Shown: positions 1-6,969, counted from the first letter of the stretch. The stretch is 6,969 bases of DNA from Flavobacteriaceae bacterium (GCA_002711185.1 PAHL01000020.1:1-6969); one strand, 5' to 3'. Numbers and translations: made by a program. The notes: generated by a model not told the origin, from the letters alone.

Positions 1-66
1 ATTGTTGCTTTTAAAAAGAAATATGGTACTACGCCAAAAAAATATTTAATGTCAGTATCTTCGTAA
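1..66 (+). CDS. AraC-family transcriptional regulator, C-terminal end only
   Basis: The window opens inside a gene. Frame 1 reads 21 codons and then TAA at 64-66. The residues contain FKKKYGTTPKKYL, which matches the end of the second helix-turn-helix of AraC/XylS DNA-binding domains, where a phenylalanine and a 'YG-x-[ST]-P-x-x-[YF]' stretch close the domain. The sensing domain and most of the DNA-binding domain lie upstream of the window, so the ligand and targets cannot be read. The stop is only 7 bases before the first possible hemH start, so co-transcription with hemH is likely. From memory, AraC-type genes often lie beside heme genes in flavobacteria, which would fit a local regulator, but that is inference. 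The call rests on one short motif and its position. Confidence 0.72.
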   Translation: MVAFKKKYGTTPKKYLMSVSS

Positions 67-73
67 AAAATAA

Positions 74-1117
74 ATGATGAAGGGTGTACTTTTAGTTAAT
101 TTGGGTTCTCCTGATAGCCCAAATAAAGATGATGTAAAAAAATATTTAGATCAATTTTTAATGGATGAACGAGTGATTGACCTTCCTAAATGGTTTCGAA
201 CCTTTTTGGTTAAGGGAATTATTTTGAATACTAGACCAAAAAAATCAGCTGAAGCATATAAAAAAATTTGGTGGAAACAAGGGTCACCATTAATAGTCCT
301 TACAAAATTATTAATGAGTAAAGTGAGAAAAAATGTATCCATACCAGTTGAAATTGCTATGCGTTATGGAAAACCTTCTATCAAAGAGGGGCTAAATAAA
401 TTAAATGATTACGGGATAACAGAGGTTTTAATCATCCCTCTTTATCCTCAGTTTGCGATGGCTACAACTGAAACTATTTTGGTTTTAGCTGAAAAAATAA
501 AAAACGAATTTTTTCCTCAAATGACCTTTACTTCGCTCCCATCATTTTATAACCACCCTGACTATATTCGAGTATTATCAGACTCCATACAAGATAATTT
601 AAAAGGCAAGAAATGGGAACATATTATCTTTTCGTATCACGGAGTTCCAGAAAGACATATCAGAAAATCGGATATAACAAAATCTCATTGTAAAATGGAT
701 GGTATTTGCTGTTTTAAGGAATCTTCGGCCCATAAGTATTGTTACAAACACCAATGCGAAAATACTACGCTTGAGGTTGCTAAATATTTGGAATTGAAAA
801 AAGGTTCTTATTCAACTACTTTTCAATCAAGAGTCTCAATTTTAGGAACTTGGTTAAAACCATATACTGATAAAACGGTTTCATCCTTTGCAAAAAAGGG
901 ATTTAAAGAAATTGCTATCGTAACTCCAGCTTTTATATCAGATTGCTTAGAGACTTTGGAAGAAATTGGAATGGAAGCTGCTGAGGATTTTGTGGAAAAA
1001 GGTGGAAAAAAGCTTCATGTAATTCCGTGTATTAATGATCGAGAAGACTGGGTTAAAGTTCTCAGTAGATGGATAGATGAATGGGCAATAGAATCAGTTG
1101 AGAAGAAATATGGATAA
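74..1117 (+). CDS. hemH: Ferrochelatase (protoporphyrin/coproporphyrin ferrochelatase)
   Basis: HemH inserts Fe2+ into the porphyrin ring in the last step of heme b synthesis and acts in the cytoplasm or at the inner membrane face. The 347-residue length is normal for the family. Visible signatures are the N-terminal GVLLVNLGSPDSP (residues 4-16), the porphyrin-side loop around YKKIWWKQGSPL (62-73), the catalytic-histidine motif SYHGVPERH with His189, and the second active-site motif SDCLETLEE, where Glu293 corresponds to the conserved glutamate. A compact cysteine group (Cys206, 212, 213, 223, 228) follows the histidine motif. It resembles the internal [2Fe-2S] ligand segment known from Myxococcus-type ferrochelatases. 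Two adjacent ATG codons (74 and 77) are possible starts, and many homologues begin at the second. No Shine-Dalgarno sequence is visible. The 3' end overlaps the next gene by 8 bases. Substrate preference (protoporphyrin versus coproporphyrin) is not decided by sequence alone, but a HemJ gene downstream favours the protoporphyrin route. Confidence 0.97.
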   Translation: MMKGVLLVNLGSPDSPNKDDVKKYLDQFLMDERVIDLPKWFRTFLVKGIILNTRPKKSAEAYKKIWWKQGSPLIVLTKLLMSKVRKNVSIPVEIAMRYGKPSIKEGLNKLNDYGITEVLIIPLYPQFAMATTETILVLAEKIKNEFFPQMTFTSLPSFYNHPDYIRVLSDSIQDNLKGKKWEHIIFSYHGVPERHIRKSDITKSHCKMDGICCFKESSAHKYCYKHQCENTTLEVAKYLELKKGSYSTTFQSRVSILGTWLKPYTDKTVSSFAKKGFKEIAIVTPAFISDCLETLEEIGMEAAEDFVEKGGKKLHVIPCINDREDWVKVLSRWIDEWAIESVEKKYG

Positions 1118-2450
1118 AAATTCTTCTCAAAGACTAGGAGTTGATTCTATTTTTAGTTTATTGATTCGCCAGGGGTTACCAGCTTCAATTGGAATCCTTG
1201 TAATGTCTTTAAATATTCTTATTGATACAATTTTTGTTGGTCAATGGATTGGCTCAAATGCAATTGCTGCCATTAATGTTGTTTTACCAGTTTCTTTTTT
1301 CATTGCAGCTATTGGTATGGCTATTGGAATCGGAGGAGGATCGATAATTTCGAGAGCCTTGGGAGAAAAAAATATTAAGAAAGCAAAACATACTTTTGGA
1401 AACCAGATAACATTGACATTTTGTGTTACATTAACTTTATCTTTTTTAGGCCTAGTTTTTTTAGAATTTCTAATTCCTGTTTTTGGGGGTAAAGGCGATT
1501 TATATGAGCTTGCTAAAACATATTATGTAATTGTTTTATATGGCGTCCCTGTTCTTGGTTTTTGTATGATGGGAAATAATACAATGAGAGCTGAAGGAAA
1601 ACCCGAGTTCGCAATGTATGCAATGATGATTCCGTCTGTAACTAATCTACTTTTAGATTATATTCTGATTTATCATTTTGATATGGGAATGCTTGGAGCA
1701 GCATGGGCAACTACAATATCATATATAGTTACTGCTATTTTCATAGGATATTTTTTTTTATCTAATAAATCAGAATTAAAGATAGGGTTTAATGATTTGA
1801 ATTTATCTTCATTATTGGTTAGAGAAATATCAGCCTTGGGATCGGTTACACTTGCAAGACAAGCAATGGTTAGTATTGTTTTTCTTTTAGTAAATAATAT
1901 TTTATTCGGCTCTGGTGGCGAATCAACAGTTGCCATATATGCAATTATTAGTAGAATGCTGATGTTTGCCCTTTTTCCTGTAATTGGAATAACTCAAGGA
2001 TTTATTCCTATAGTTGCATTTAACTATGGATCAAAAAACTACAAGAGAGTTTACGATGTCGTTATCAAAGCTGTTATTCTTTCATCGTTTTTCGCCACTA
2101 CTGTATTTACCTTAATTTTTTATTTTTCAGAGGATATTGTCTCAGTGTTTAGCGATGAGAATAAAATATTAAATGACACTCCTTCTGCTATGAGGTGGGT
2201 TTTTGCTGCAACCCCAATCATTGGAATTCAACTAATTGGTGCTGCATATTTTCAAGCTATAGGTAAAGCAATGCCTGCTTTACTTTTAACTTTAACTAGA
2301 CAAGGTTTTTTCTTTGTTCCTTTGTTATTTATTTTGTCTAATAAAATGGGAGTTTTTGGAGTATGGTTATCTTTTCCTTTAGCAGAATTAATTGCTACTA
2401 TTGTCACTGGAATTTTTCTACATAGGGGAATAAAAAAAATTATTGTTTAA
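1110..2450 (+). CDS. MATE-family multidrug/cation-coupled efflux transporter
   Basis: This is an inner-membrane exporter of the MATE (MatE, NorM/MepA-like) family, which moves drugs or other organic compounds outward using a Na+ or H+ gradient. With the ATG at 1110 it has 446 residues, the usual length, and about twelve hydrophobic segments arranged as two related halves. Family marks include the first-helix stretch LNILIDTIFVGQWIG with Asp40, the GGGSIISRALGEKN loop (76-89), MRAEGKPEFA (159-168) and its second-half mirror FQAIGKAMPALL (381-392), and QGFIPIVAFNYG (296-307). The substrate cannot be deduced. The ATG lies inside the last codons of hemH (shared bases ATGGATAA), so translation is probably coupled to hemH. 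A TTG at 1098 would add four residues (MRRN) but is less likely than the ATG. The C-terminus ends in a short basic tail, and no strong terminator follows. Confidence 0.93.
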   Translation: MDKNSSQRLGVDSIFSLLIRQGLPASIGILVMSLNILIDTIFVGQWIGSNAIAAINVVLPVSFFIAAIGMAIGIGGGSIISRALGEKNIKKAKHTFGNQITLTFCVTLTLSFLGLVFLEFLIPVFGGKGDLYELAKTYYVIVLYGVPVLGFCMMGNNTMRAEGKPEFAMYAMMIPSVTNLLLDYILIYHFDMGMLGAAWATTISYIVTAIFIGYFFLSNKSELKIGFNDLNLSSLLVREISALGSVTLARQAMVSIVFLLVNNILFGSGGESTVAIYAIISRMLMFALFPVIGITQGFIPIVAFNYGSKNYKRVYDVVIKAVILSSFFATTVFTLIFYFSEDIVSVFSDENKILNDTPSAMRWVFAATPIIGIQLIGAAYFQAIGKAMPALLLTLTRQGFFFVPLLFILSNKMGVFGVWLSFPLAELIATIVTGIFLHRGIKKIIV

Positions 2451-2518
2451 CCTATTTTAAACTTCACTGTTAGATATAAAAATTTGTTTTGTAATTTGTT
2501 ATAACCAAACAATCGTAA

Positions 2519-5500
2519 ATGAAAAATTTTAATAATAATTTTGTAAGGGTTTTTGTTAATCTTTCATTAATTTTTTTTGCAACTAATGTTTTTGCTCAAA
2601 GAAAAAAAAGAAATTCCAAATTATTTAATTACAAACCAGAAGTTCACGAAAGTCTGAAATACAGAGAAATTGGCCCTTTTAGAGGAGGCAGATCTGCAGC
2701 AGTTACTGGTGTAAAAGACAAACCTAACTTATATTATTTTGGAGCAACTGGAGGAGGAGTATGGAAAACTATTGATGCTGGTAAGACTTATGAAAATATA
2801 TCTGACGGGTTCTTTGGGGGAAGTATTGGTTCTATTGCAGTTGCACCAAGTGATTCAAATGTCATATACGTGGGTGGAGGAGAAGTCACTGTTAGAGGAA
2901 ATGTTTCCTCTGGAAACGGAATATGGAAGTCGATAGACTCGGGGAAAACATGGAATTTTTCTGGTCTTCCTAAATCAAGACATATTCCTAGAATAATGAT
3001 TGACTCACAAAATCCCGATATTGTTTATGCTGCAGTTTTGGGAAATATTTACAAACCAACAAGCGAAAGAGGAGTTTATAAATCAACTAACGGAGGAAAG
3101 ACTTGGAAAAGGGTTCTATTTGTTAATAGTCAGGCTGGAGCTGTTGAACTTCAAATAGATCCAAATAACTCAAGAATTCTTTATGCCTCAACCTGGAATG
3201 TGAAGAGAACTCCATATAGTCTCAGCAGTGGAGGAAAGGGTTCATCTCTGTGGAAAAGTATTGATAGTGGAGATACTTGGGTTAAAATATCTGATAATAA
3301 AGGTTTTGCTAAGGGGATATTAGGTATAATTGGAATTACAGTATCCCCAGTTAATAGTGATAGAATTTTTGCAATAGTAGAAAATAAAAATGAAGGGGGA
3401 GTATACAGATCTGATGATGGAGGAAACACATGGGAATATGTAAATTCTGATCGAGCTCTAAGGCAAAGAGCATGGTATTATTCAAAAATTTATGCTGATA
3501 CAAAAGATCAGGATATTTTATATGTAATGAATGTTTCTTATCATAAGTCAGTAGATGGGGGAAAAACATTTAAAAGCTATAATGCACCTCATGGAGACCA
3601 CCATGATTTATGGATTGCACCAGAAAATAATAAAAGAATGATAATTGGTGATGATGGGGGTGCTCAGATAAGTAATGACGGAGGTTTAAATTGGAGCACC
3701 TATTATAACCAACCAACAGCACAGTTTTACAGAGTAACTACTGATAATGCATTTCCTTATAGAATTTATGCGGCCCAACAAGATAACACGACAATTAGAG
3801 TTCAATACAGATCATATGGCAGTTATATTTCTGAGGATAATTGGGAGGCAACAGCAGGTGGTGAATCTGCTCACATAGCAATTGATCCAAATAATAATGA
3901 CATCGTTTACGGAGGAAGTTATGGTGGTTTTTTGACTAGAATTAATCATGAAAAATCAACTATAAGAGGAATAAATGTATGGCCCGACAATCCAATGGGA
4001 TACGGAGCAGAGGGAATGAAATATCGTTTTCAGTGGAATTTCCCTATTTTTTTTAGTAAACACAATTCAAAAAAATTATACACCTTATCAAATCATGTAC
4101 ATGTTTCTGAAAATGAAGGACAGAGTTGGCAAATAATAAGCCCAGATCTTACAAGAAATGATCCTAAAAAGTTGAAATCTTCTGGAGGACCAATTACTCA
4201 AGACAATACAGGAGTAGAATATTATAGTACTCTTTTTGCAGCAAGCGAGTCAAAAATAAATGATGGGGAATTATGGGTTGCTAGTGATGATGGATTAGTT
4301 CATTTTACAAAGAGTATGGGAGATTCATGGGAAAATGTAACTCCAACCCAAGCACCAAAATTTTTAATGTATAACAGTATTGAAACTACACCATTTAATT
4401 CTGGAAAAGTATATCTAGCCGGAACAACATATAAAACAGGAGACTTTAATCCGTATTTATATAAAACAGTAGACTACGGAAAAACATGGAAGAAAATTAT
4501 AAATGGAATTCCAAATGAACACTTCACAAGAGTTTTAAGGGCTGATCCGATTAAAGAAGGACTTTTGTATGCGGGGACAGAATATGGAATTTATATTTCA
4601 TATGATGATGGTGAGTCGTGGAATTCATTTCAAAAAAATTTACCTCAAGTTCCTATTACAGATATAAAAATTAAAGATAACAGCTTAATTGTTGCTACCC
4701 AAGGAAGAGGTATTTGGGTTTTAGATGATCTAACAGTTTTACATCAATTAAATCCTGAAATAATTAATGATGAAATAAATTTATTCAAGCCAAAAGATTC
4801 CTATAGATTATCTGGTTCTGGAGGGAAGAAAAGTAAGATTGCGGGAACAAATCTTGAAAATGGAGTTATAGTTTATTATAATTTAAAAACTTACGATTCT
4901 AAAAAAGATTCTGTATCTATAAGTTTTTCCGATTTGAATGGTAAAATTATTAAAACATTCAGCAATTTTGATTCTAAAAATAATTTAAAACCAAAGAAGG
5001 GGAGTAATAAATTTGTTTGGGATACTAAATATGAAGGAGCTGAAATACTTGATGGAATGATTTTTTGGTCAGTATCATTTTCTGGAGCCAAAGCATCGCC
5101 GGGAAAATACAAAGTAGAATTAACTAAAAATAGGGTTAAAAAATCCAAGACGTTTGATATATTGATAAATCCCAATTCTGAAGCAGAAGTTAACGGTATT
5201 CAAATGCAAGTTTCTTTTGTAAATTCAATCAATAAACTGGTTGATAAAGCACATAAAGCGATTAAAAAGATTAGAAAAATAAATAAGACCTTGATTGAGT
5301 TTGAGGAAAATTATGAGGGATCAAATCAATTGATTTCGCAATCAAAAAAATTAAGAAATCAACTTTTAAAAATAGAAAAGACTTTGTATCAAACTCAAAA
5401 TCAAAGCAGTCAGGACCCACTCAATTTCCCAATTAAGCTAACTAATAAATTGGGACATCTTAACAGCTTAGTAACTTATGATGATTTTCCCCCAACCAAT

Positions 5501-5641
5501 CAAGATGAAGAGGTGAGGGCTGAACTAACTAATAAGGTTGATGAACAGTTAAAAAAATTCAATAATTTGATTGACCAAGACTTAAAAAAATTTAATGATG
5601 AGTTTACTGAATTAAAATTAGATTACCTTAAAATAGATTGA
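2519..5641 (+). CDS. Secreted sortilin/VPS10-like BNR (Asp-box) beta-propeller protein, 'glycosyl hydrolase-like'
   Basis: This is a 1040-residue exported protein. A signal peptide is clear: a polar start, a hydrophobic core (about residues 9-22) and NVFA before Gln27, the probable cleavage point. Eleven Asp-box motifs of the S/T-x-D-x-G-x-T-W type can be read, beginning at residues 84, 138, 189, 247, 298, 344, 385, 530, 597, 650 and 694; the ones at 385, 530 and 597 are degenerate. They imply one large or two smaller beta-propellers, as in sortilin/VPS10 and GH74-like proteins. The stretches SPDLTRNDPKK (541-551) and ATQGRGIWVLDDL (726-738) are typical of the bacterial WD40/YVTN/BNR-like family often annotated as glycosyl hydrolase. 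Residues about 790-885 look like a FlgD-type Ig-like domain (DLNGKIIKTF, then SPGKYKVEL). Residues about 895-1040 are Lys/Glu/Asn-rich and predicted helical. I see no type IX secretion C-terminal sorting domain. Enzymatic activity and substrate are unknown; the hydrolase label is a family habit and not shown here. The start is set by the signal peptide. Confidence 0.88.
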   Translation: MKNFNNNFVRVFVNLSLIFFATNVFAQRKKRNSKLFNYKPEVHESLKYREIGPFRGGRSAAVTGVKDKPNLYYFGATGGGVWKTIDAGKTYENISDGFFGGSIGSIAVAPSDSNVIYVGGGEVTVRGNVSSGNGIWKSIDSGKTWNFSGLPKSRHIPRIMIDSQNPDIVYAAVLGNIYKPTSERGVYKSTNGGKTWKRVLFVNSQAGAVELQIDPNNSRILYASTWNVKRTPYSLSSGGKGSSLWKSIDSGDTWVKISDNKGFAKGILGIIGITVSPVNSDRIFAIVENKNEGGVYRSDDGGNTWEYVNSDRALRQRAWYYSKIYADTKDQDILYVMNVSYHKSVDGGKTFKSYNAPHGDHHDLWIAPENNKRMIIGDDGGAQISNDGGLNWSTYYNQPTAQFYRVTTDNAFPYRIYAAQQDNTTIRVQYRSYGSYISEDNWEATAGGESAHIAIDPNNNDIVYGGSYGGFLTRINHEKSTIRGINVWPDNPMGYGAEGMKYRFQWNFPIFFSKHNSKKLYTLSNHVHVSENEGQSWQIISPDLTRNDPKKLKSSGGPITQDNTGVEYYSTLFAASESKINDGELWVASDDGLVHFTKSMGDSWENVTPTQAPKFLMYNSIETTPFNSGKVYLAGTTYKTGDFNPYLYKTVDYGKTWKKIINGIPNEHFTRVLRADPIKEGLLYAGTEYGIYISYDDGESWNSFQKNLPQVPITDIKIKDNSLIVATQGRGIWVLDDLTVLHQLNPEIINDEINLFKPKDSYRLSGSGGKKSKIAGTNLENGVIVYYNLKTYDSKKDSVSISFSDLNGKIIKTFSNFDSKNNLKPKKGSNKFVWDTKYEGAEILDGMIFWSVSFSGAKASPGKYKVELTKNRVKKSKTFDILINPNSEAEVNGIQMQVSFVNSINKLVDKAHKAIKKIRKINKTLIEFEENYEGSNQLISQSKKLRNQLLKIEKTLYQTQNQSSQDPLNFPIKLTNKLGHLNSLVTYDDFPPTNQDEEVRAELTNKVDEQLKKFNNLIDQDLKKFNDEFTELKLDYLKID

Positions 5642-5645
5642 TTAT

Positions 5646-6188
5646 TTGATTGAATATTACAATTATATTAAAGCTTTACATTTGATTTTTATAATCACAT
5701 GGTTTGCAGGTTTGTTTTATATACCAAGGTTGTTCATATATATACTTGATGCTCAAAAAAAACCTGATCTAGAAAAAAAAATTTTAACTACTCAGCTAAA
5801 TTTAATGTCTAAAAGGTTATGGTATATAATCACCTGGCCTTCGGCTATTTTAGCTATTTTTTTTGCTATAATACTTATATATCTTGTACCATCCTGGCTA
5901 ATGCAACAATGGATGTTAATTAAGTTGGTTTTTGCTACTTTACTTATAATTTATCATTTAAAAACCCATTCAATGTATATTGAATTTAAAAATGGTGAAT
6001 ATAAATATTCTTCAACTTTTATGAGATTTTGGAATGAAGGAGCAACAATAATTCTTTTTTCGATAGCTTTTCTAGTATCAATAAAAAATACTTTTAGTTG
6101 GATTTTTGGATTATTTGGGTTAATTGGTTTAATTTTTATCTTGATATTAGGAATTAGATTATACAAAAAATTAAATAATAAAAAATAA
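5646..6188 (+). CDS. hemJ: Protoporphyrinogen IX oxidase, HemJ type (CopD/UPF0093 family membrane protein)
   Basis: HemJ is the heme-binding integral membrane enzyme that oxidises protoporphyrinogen IX to protoporphyrin IX, the step just before ferrochelatase. The 180-residue length fits the Bacteroidota version. Recognisable features are YIKALHLIFIITWFAGLFYIPRL near the N-terminus (split here: YIKALH at 7-12, TWFAGLFYIPRLF at 18-30), with conserved His12; RLWYIITWPSAIL (57-69); WMLIKL with Lys93; YHLKTH with His104; and RFWNEGATIILF (127-138). Hydrophobic segments lie near residues 10-32, 59-82, 88-106, 132-147 and 151-171. No ATG exists in frame before codon 54: the frame is closed by TAG at 5634-5636, so TTG at 5646 is the best start, with ATT at 5637 or 5649 as poorer options. 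It begins 4 bases after the propeller gene's TGA, suggesting co-transcription and perhaps reinitiation. Family membership is strong; oxidase function comes from characterised HemJ homologues. Confidence 0.9.
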   Translation: MIEYYNYIKALHLIFIITWFAGLFYIPRLFIYILDAQKKPDLEKKILTTQLNLMSKRLWYIITWPSAILAIFFAIILIYLVPSWLMQQWMLIKLVFATLLIIYHLKTHSMYIEFKNGEYKYSSTFMRFWNEGATIILFSIAFLVSIKNTFSWIFGLFGLIGLIFILILGIRLYKKLNNKK

Positions 6189-6193
6189 ATATA

Positions 6194-6969
6194 ATGCCAC
6201 TTATTGAAGGTAAAATATCACTGAGAACCAGGCTTTTTTTAGCCATGGTTATATTGGTTTTTACTGCCTGCATAATGATACTTGTTGCAACTTATTTTCA
6301 GTATGATTCTGAATCTGAGTCTTATAATCAGTTCAGGATGGAAAGAAAGGAAAAACAACTTTTTTCTCAGATAAATTATCTGGTTAAAAGAAATAAGCTG
6401 TATCCAATTATTCTAAATGACTGGAGAACTCACGCTAATGACTTTGAGTCTGTAAGATCAATTTTAAATGTCGATTATTCAATTTTTGATTTAAATGGCA
6501 ATCCATTATACACTAATTTTTTACCGTTAAAAATTATTGCAAATAACTATAAAATTGAAAAAAGAATTATTGATTTAATTGGTTCAAATCCTTCTAAAAG
6601 ATATATCGAAAATAATATTGATGAAATTGGAAGATTTCAGTCATCTTACAGCTACCTTGCCGACTCTTCTGGAGATCCATATGCGATTTTATTTTTTCCT
6701 TATTTTGAGGACGTTTCTTTTTCCGAAAATGAGTTAAATACTTTTTTACAAAGTTTATATCAAATTTATCTCTTGATGATGGTCATTGCTATTGGAATAG
6801 CATATTTTATTTCAAAATATGTTACAAGATCTCTGGAAACTTTGAGGTTACAAATTAATTCAACTGGATTATTAAAAAAGAACGAAAAAATACATTTAAG
6901 TAATCCCTCAAGAGAAATTGATAGTTTAGTTAAATCATATAATAAAATGATTGATGATTTAGAAAAAAG
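6194..6969 (+). CDS. Membrane sensor histidine kinase, N-terminal part (truncated by window end)
   Basis: Starting at ATG 6194, 5 bases after hemJ, the frame stays open for 258 codons to the window edge. Residues 10-13 are basic (LRTR), followed by a first membrane segment (about 14-34). An extracytoplasmic region of about 155 residues follows (35-189); it includes YSIFDLNGNPLYTN (95-108), a stretch like the extracytoplasmic sensor domains of kinases. A second membrane segment (about 190-208) leads into a HAMP-type linker: the TRSLETLRLQI stretch (211-221) and EIDSLVKSYNKMIDDLE (241-257), which matches the 'DEIG-x-L-x-x-x-[FY]N-x-M' end of HAMP domains. The H-box (dimerisation/phosphoacceptor) and ATPase domains would lie beyond the window, so kinase identity is inferred from this layout; a diguanylate cyclase or chemoreceptor is possible but less likely. 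The signal and partner regulator are unknown. It is probably in the same operon as hemJ. Confidence 0.78.
   Translation, partial: MPLIEGKISLRTRLFLAMVILVFTACIMILVATYFQYDSESESYNQFRMERKEKQLFSQINYLVKRNKLYPIILNDWRTHANDFESVRSILNVDYSIFDLNGNPLYTNFLPLKIIANNYKIEKRIIDLIGSNPSKRYIENNIDEIGRFQSSYSYLADSSGDPYAILFFPYFEDVSFSENELNTFLQSLYQIYLLMMVIAIGIAYFISKYVTRSLETLRLQINSTGLLKKNEKIHLSNPSREIDSLVKSYNKMIDDLEK

Noticed and set aside
1098..1109. TTG at 1098 as the MATE start, adding MRRN.
   Set aside because: An ATG four codons later gives a normal-length protein; the extension adds nothing recognisable to the family.
2445..2462. Inverted repeat GTTTAA / TTAAAC with a 6-base loop overlapping the MATE stop codon, as a possible terminator.
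   Set aside because: The stem is only 6 pairs, almost all A-T, has no clean T-tract after it, and such palindromes are expected by chance in DNA this AT-rich.
2463..2518. Possible promoter for the propeller gene in the 68-base gap, including TAATTTG at 2492-2498.
   Set aside because: It lacks one base of spacing for the Bacteroidota -7 consensus TAnnTTTG and has no good TTG at the -33 position. A promoter here is plausible but not supported by a readable motif.
2739..2936. A 65-codon + strand frame nested in the propeller gene.
   Set aside because: It overlaps the first two Asp-box motifs of the real gene in another frame and has no recognisable protein features.
2774..4621. Repeated GGAGGAAA/GGGGGAAA-like DNA patches as a possible DNA repeat array.
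   Set aside because: They encode the glycine-rich turns of the Asp-box motifs and vary at the base level, so they reflect protein repeats and not a DNA element.
4891..5175. Minus-strand open frames (here and at 151-342, 1673-1936, 3181-3429, 3351-3569, 5954-6166).
   Set aside because: All lie wholly inside strongly supported + strand genes, show no family motif, and are explained by the composition of the opposite strand.

Overview
The window is AT-rich, uses short A-rich spacers without clear Shine-Dalgarno sequences, and has every gene on the + strand. These traits, the protein sequences themselves and a large secreted Asp-box protein point to a member of the Bacteroidota, most likely a flavobacterium, quite possibly marine. 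This assignment is inference from protein style; there is no rRNA or other marker gene here.

Layout, left to right: the last 21 codons of an AraC-family regulator (1-66); ferrochelatase hemH (74-1117); a MATE-family efflux transporter that overlaps hemH by 8 bases (1110-2450); a 68-base AT-rich gap; a 1040-residue secreted beta-propeller protein of the sortilin/VPS10, BNR-repeat 'glycosyl hydrolase-like' type with eleven readable Asp-box motifs (2519-5641); a HemJ-type protoporphyrinogen IX oxidase (5646-6188) that has no ATG start; and the first 258 codons of a membrane sensor kinase cut off in its HAMP region (6194 to the window end). Apart from the 68-base gap, gene spacing is -8 to +7 bases, so the window reads as one long transcription unit or two abutting ones.

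The biochemical theme is the end of heme synthesis. HemJ oxidises protoporphyrinogen IX to protoporphyrin IX, and HemH inserts ferrous iron to make protoheme. The two enzymes flank a multidrug-type exporter and a secreted propeller protein that have no established role in heme synthesis. The AraC tail and the partial kinase are candidate regulators at either end, but nothing in the sequence proves they control these genes.

I found no RNA gene, mobile element, CRISPR array, convincing terminator or sequence repeat beyond the Asp-box motifs. The window is mostly ordinary chromosomal housekeeping plus accessory content. The points most worth checking are the internal cysteine cluster of HemH, the hemH-MATE overlap, the insertion of the propeller gene between the two heme genes, and the non-ATG start of hemJ.
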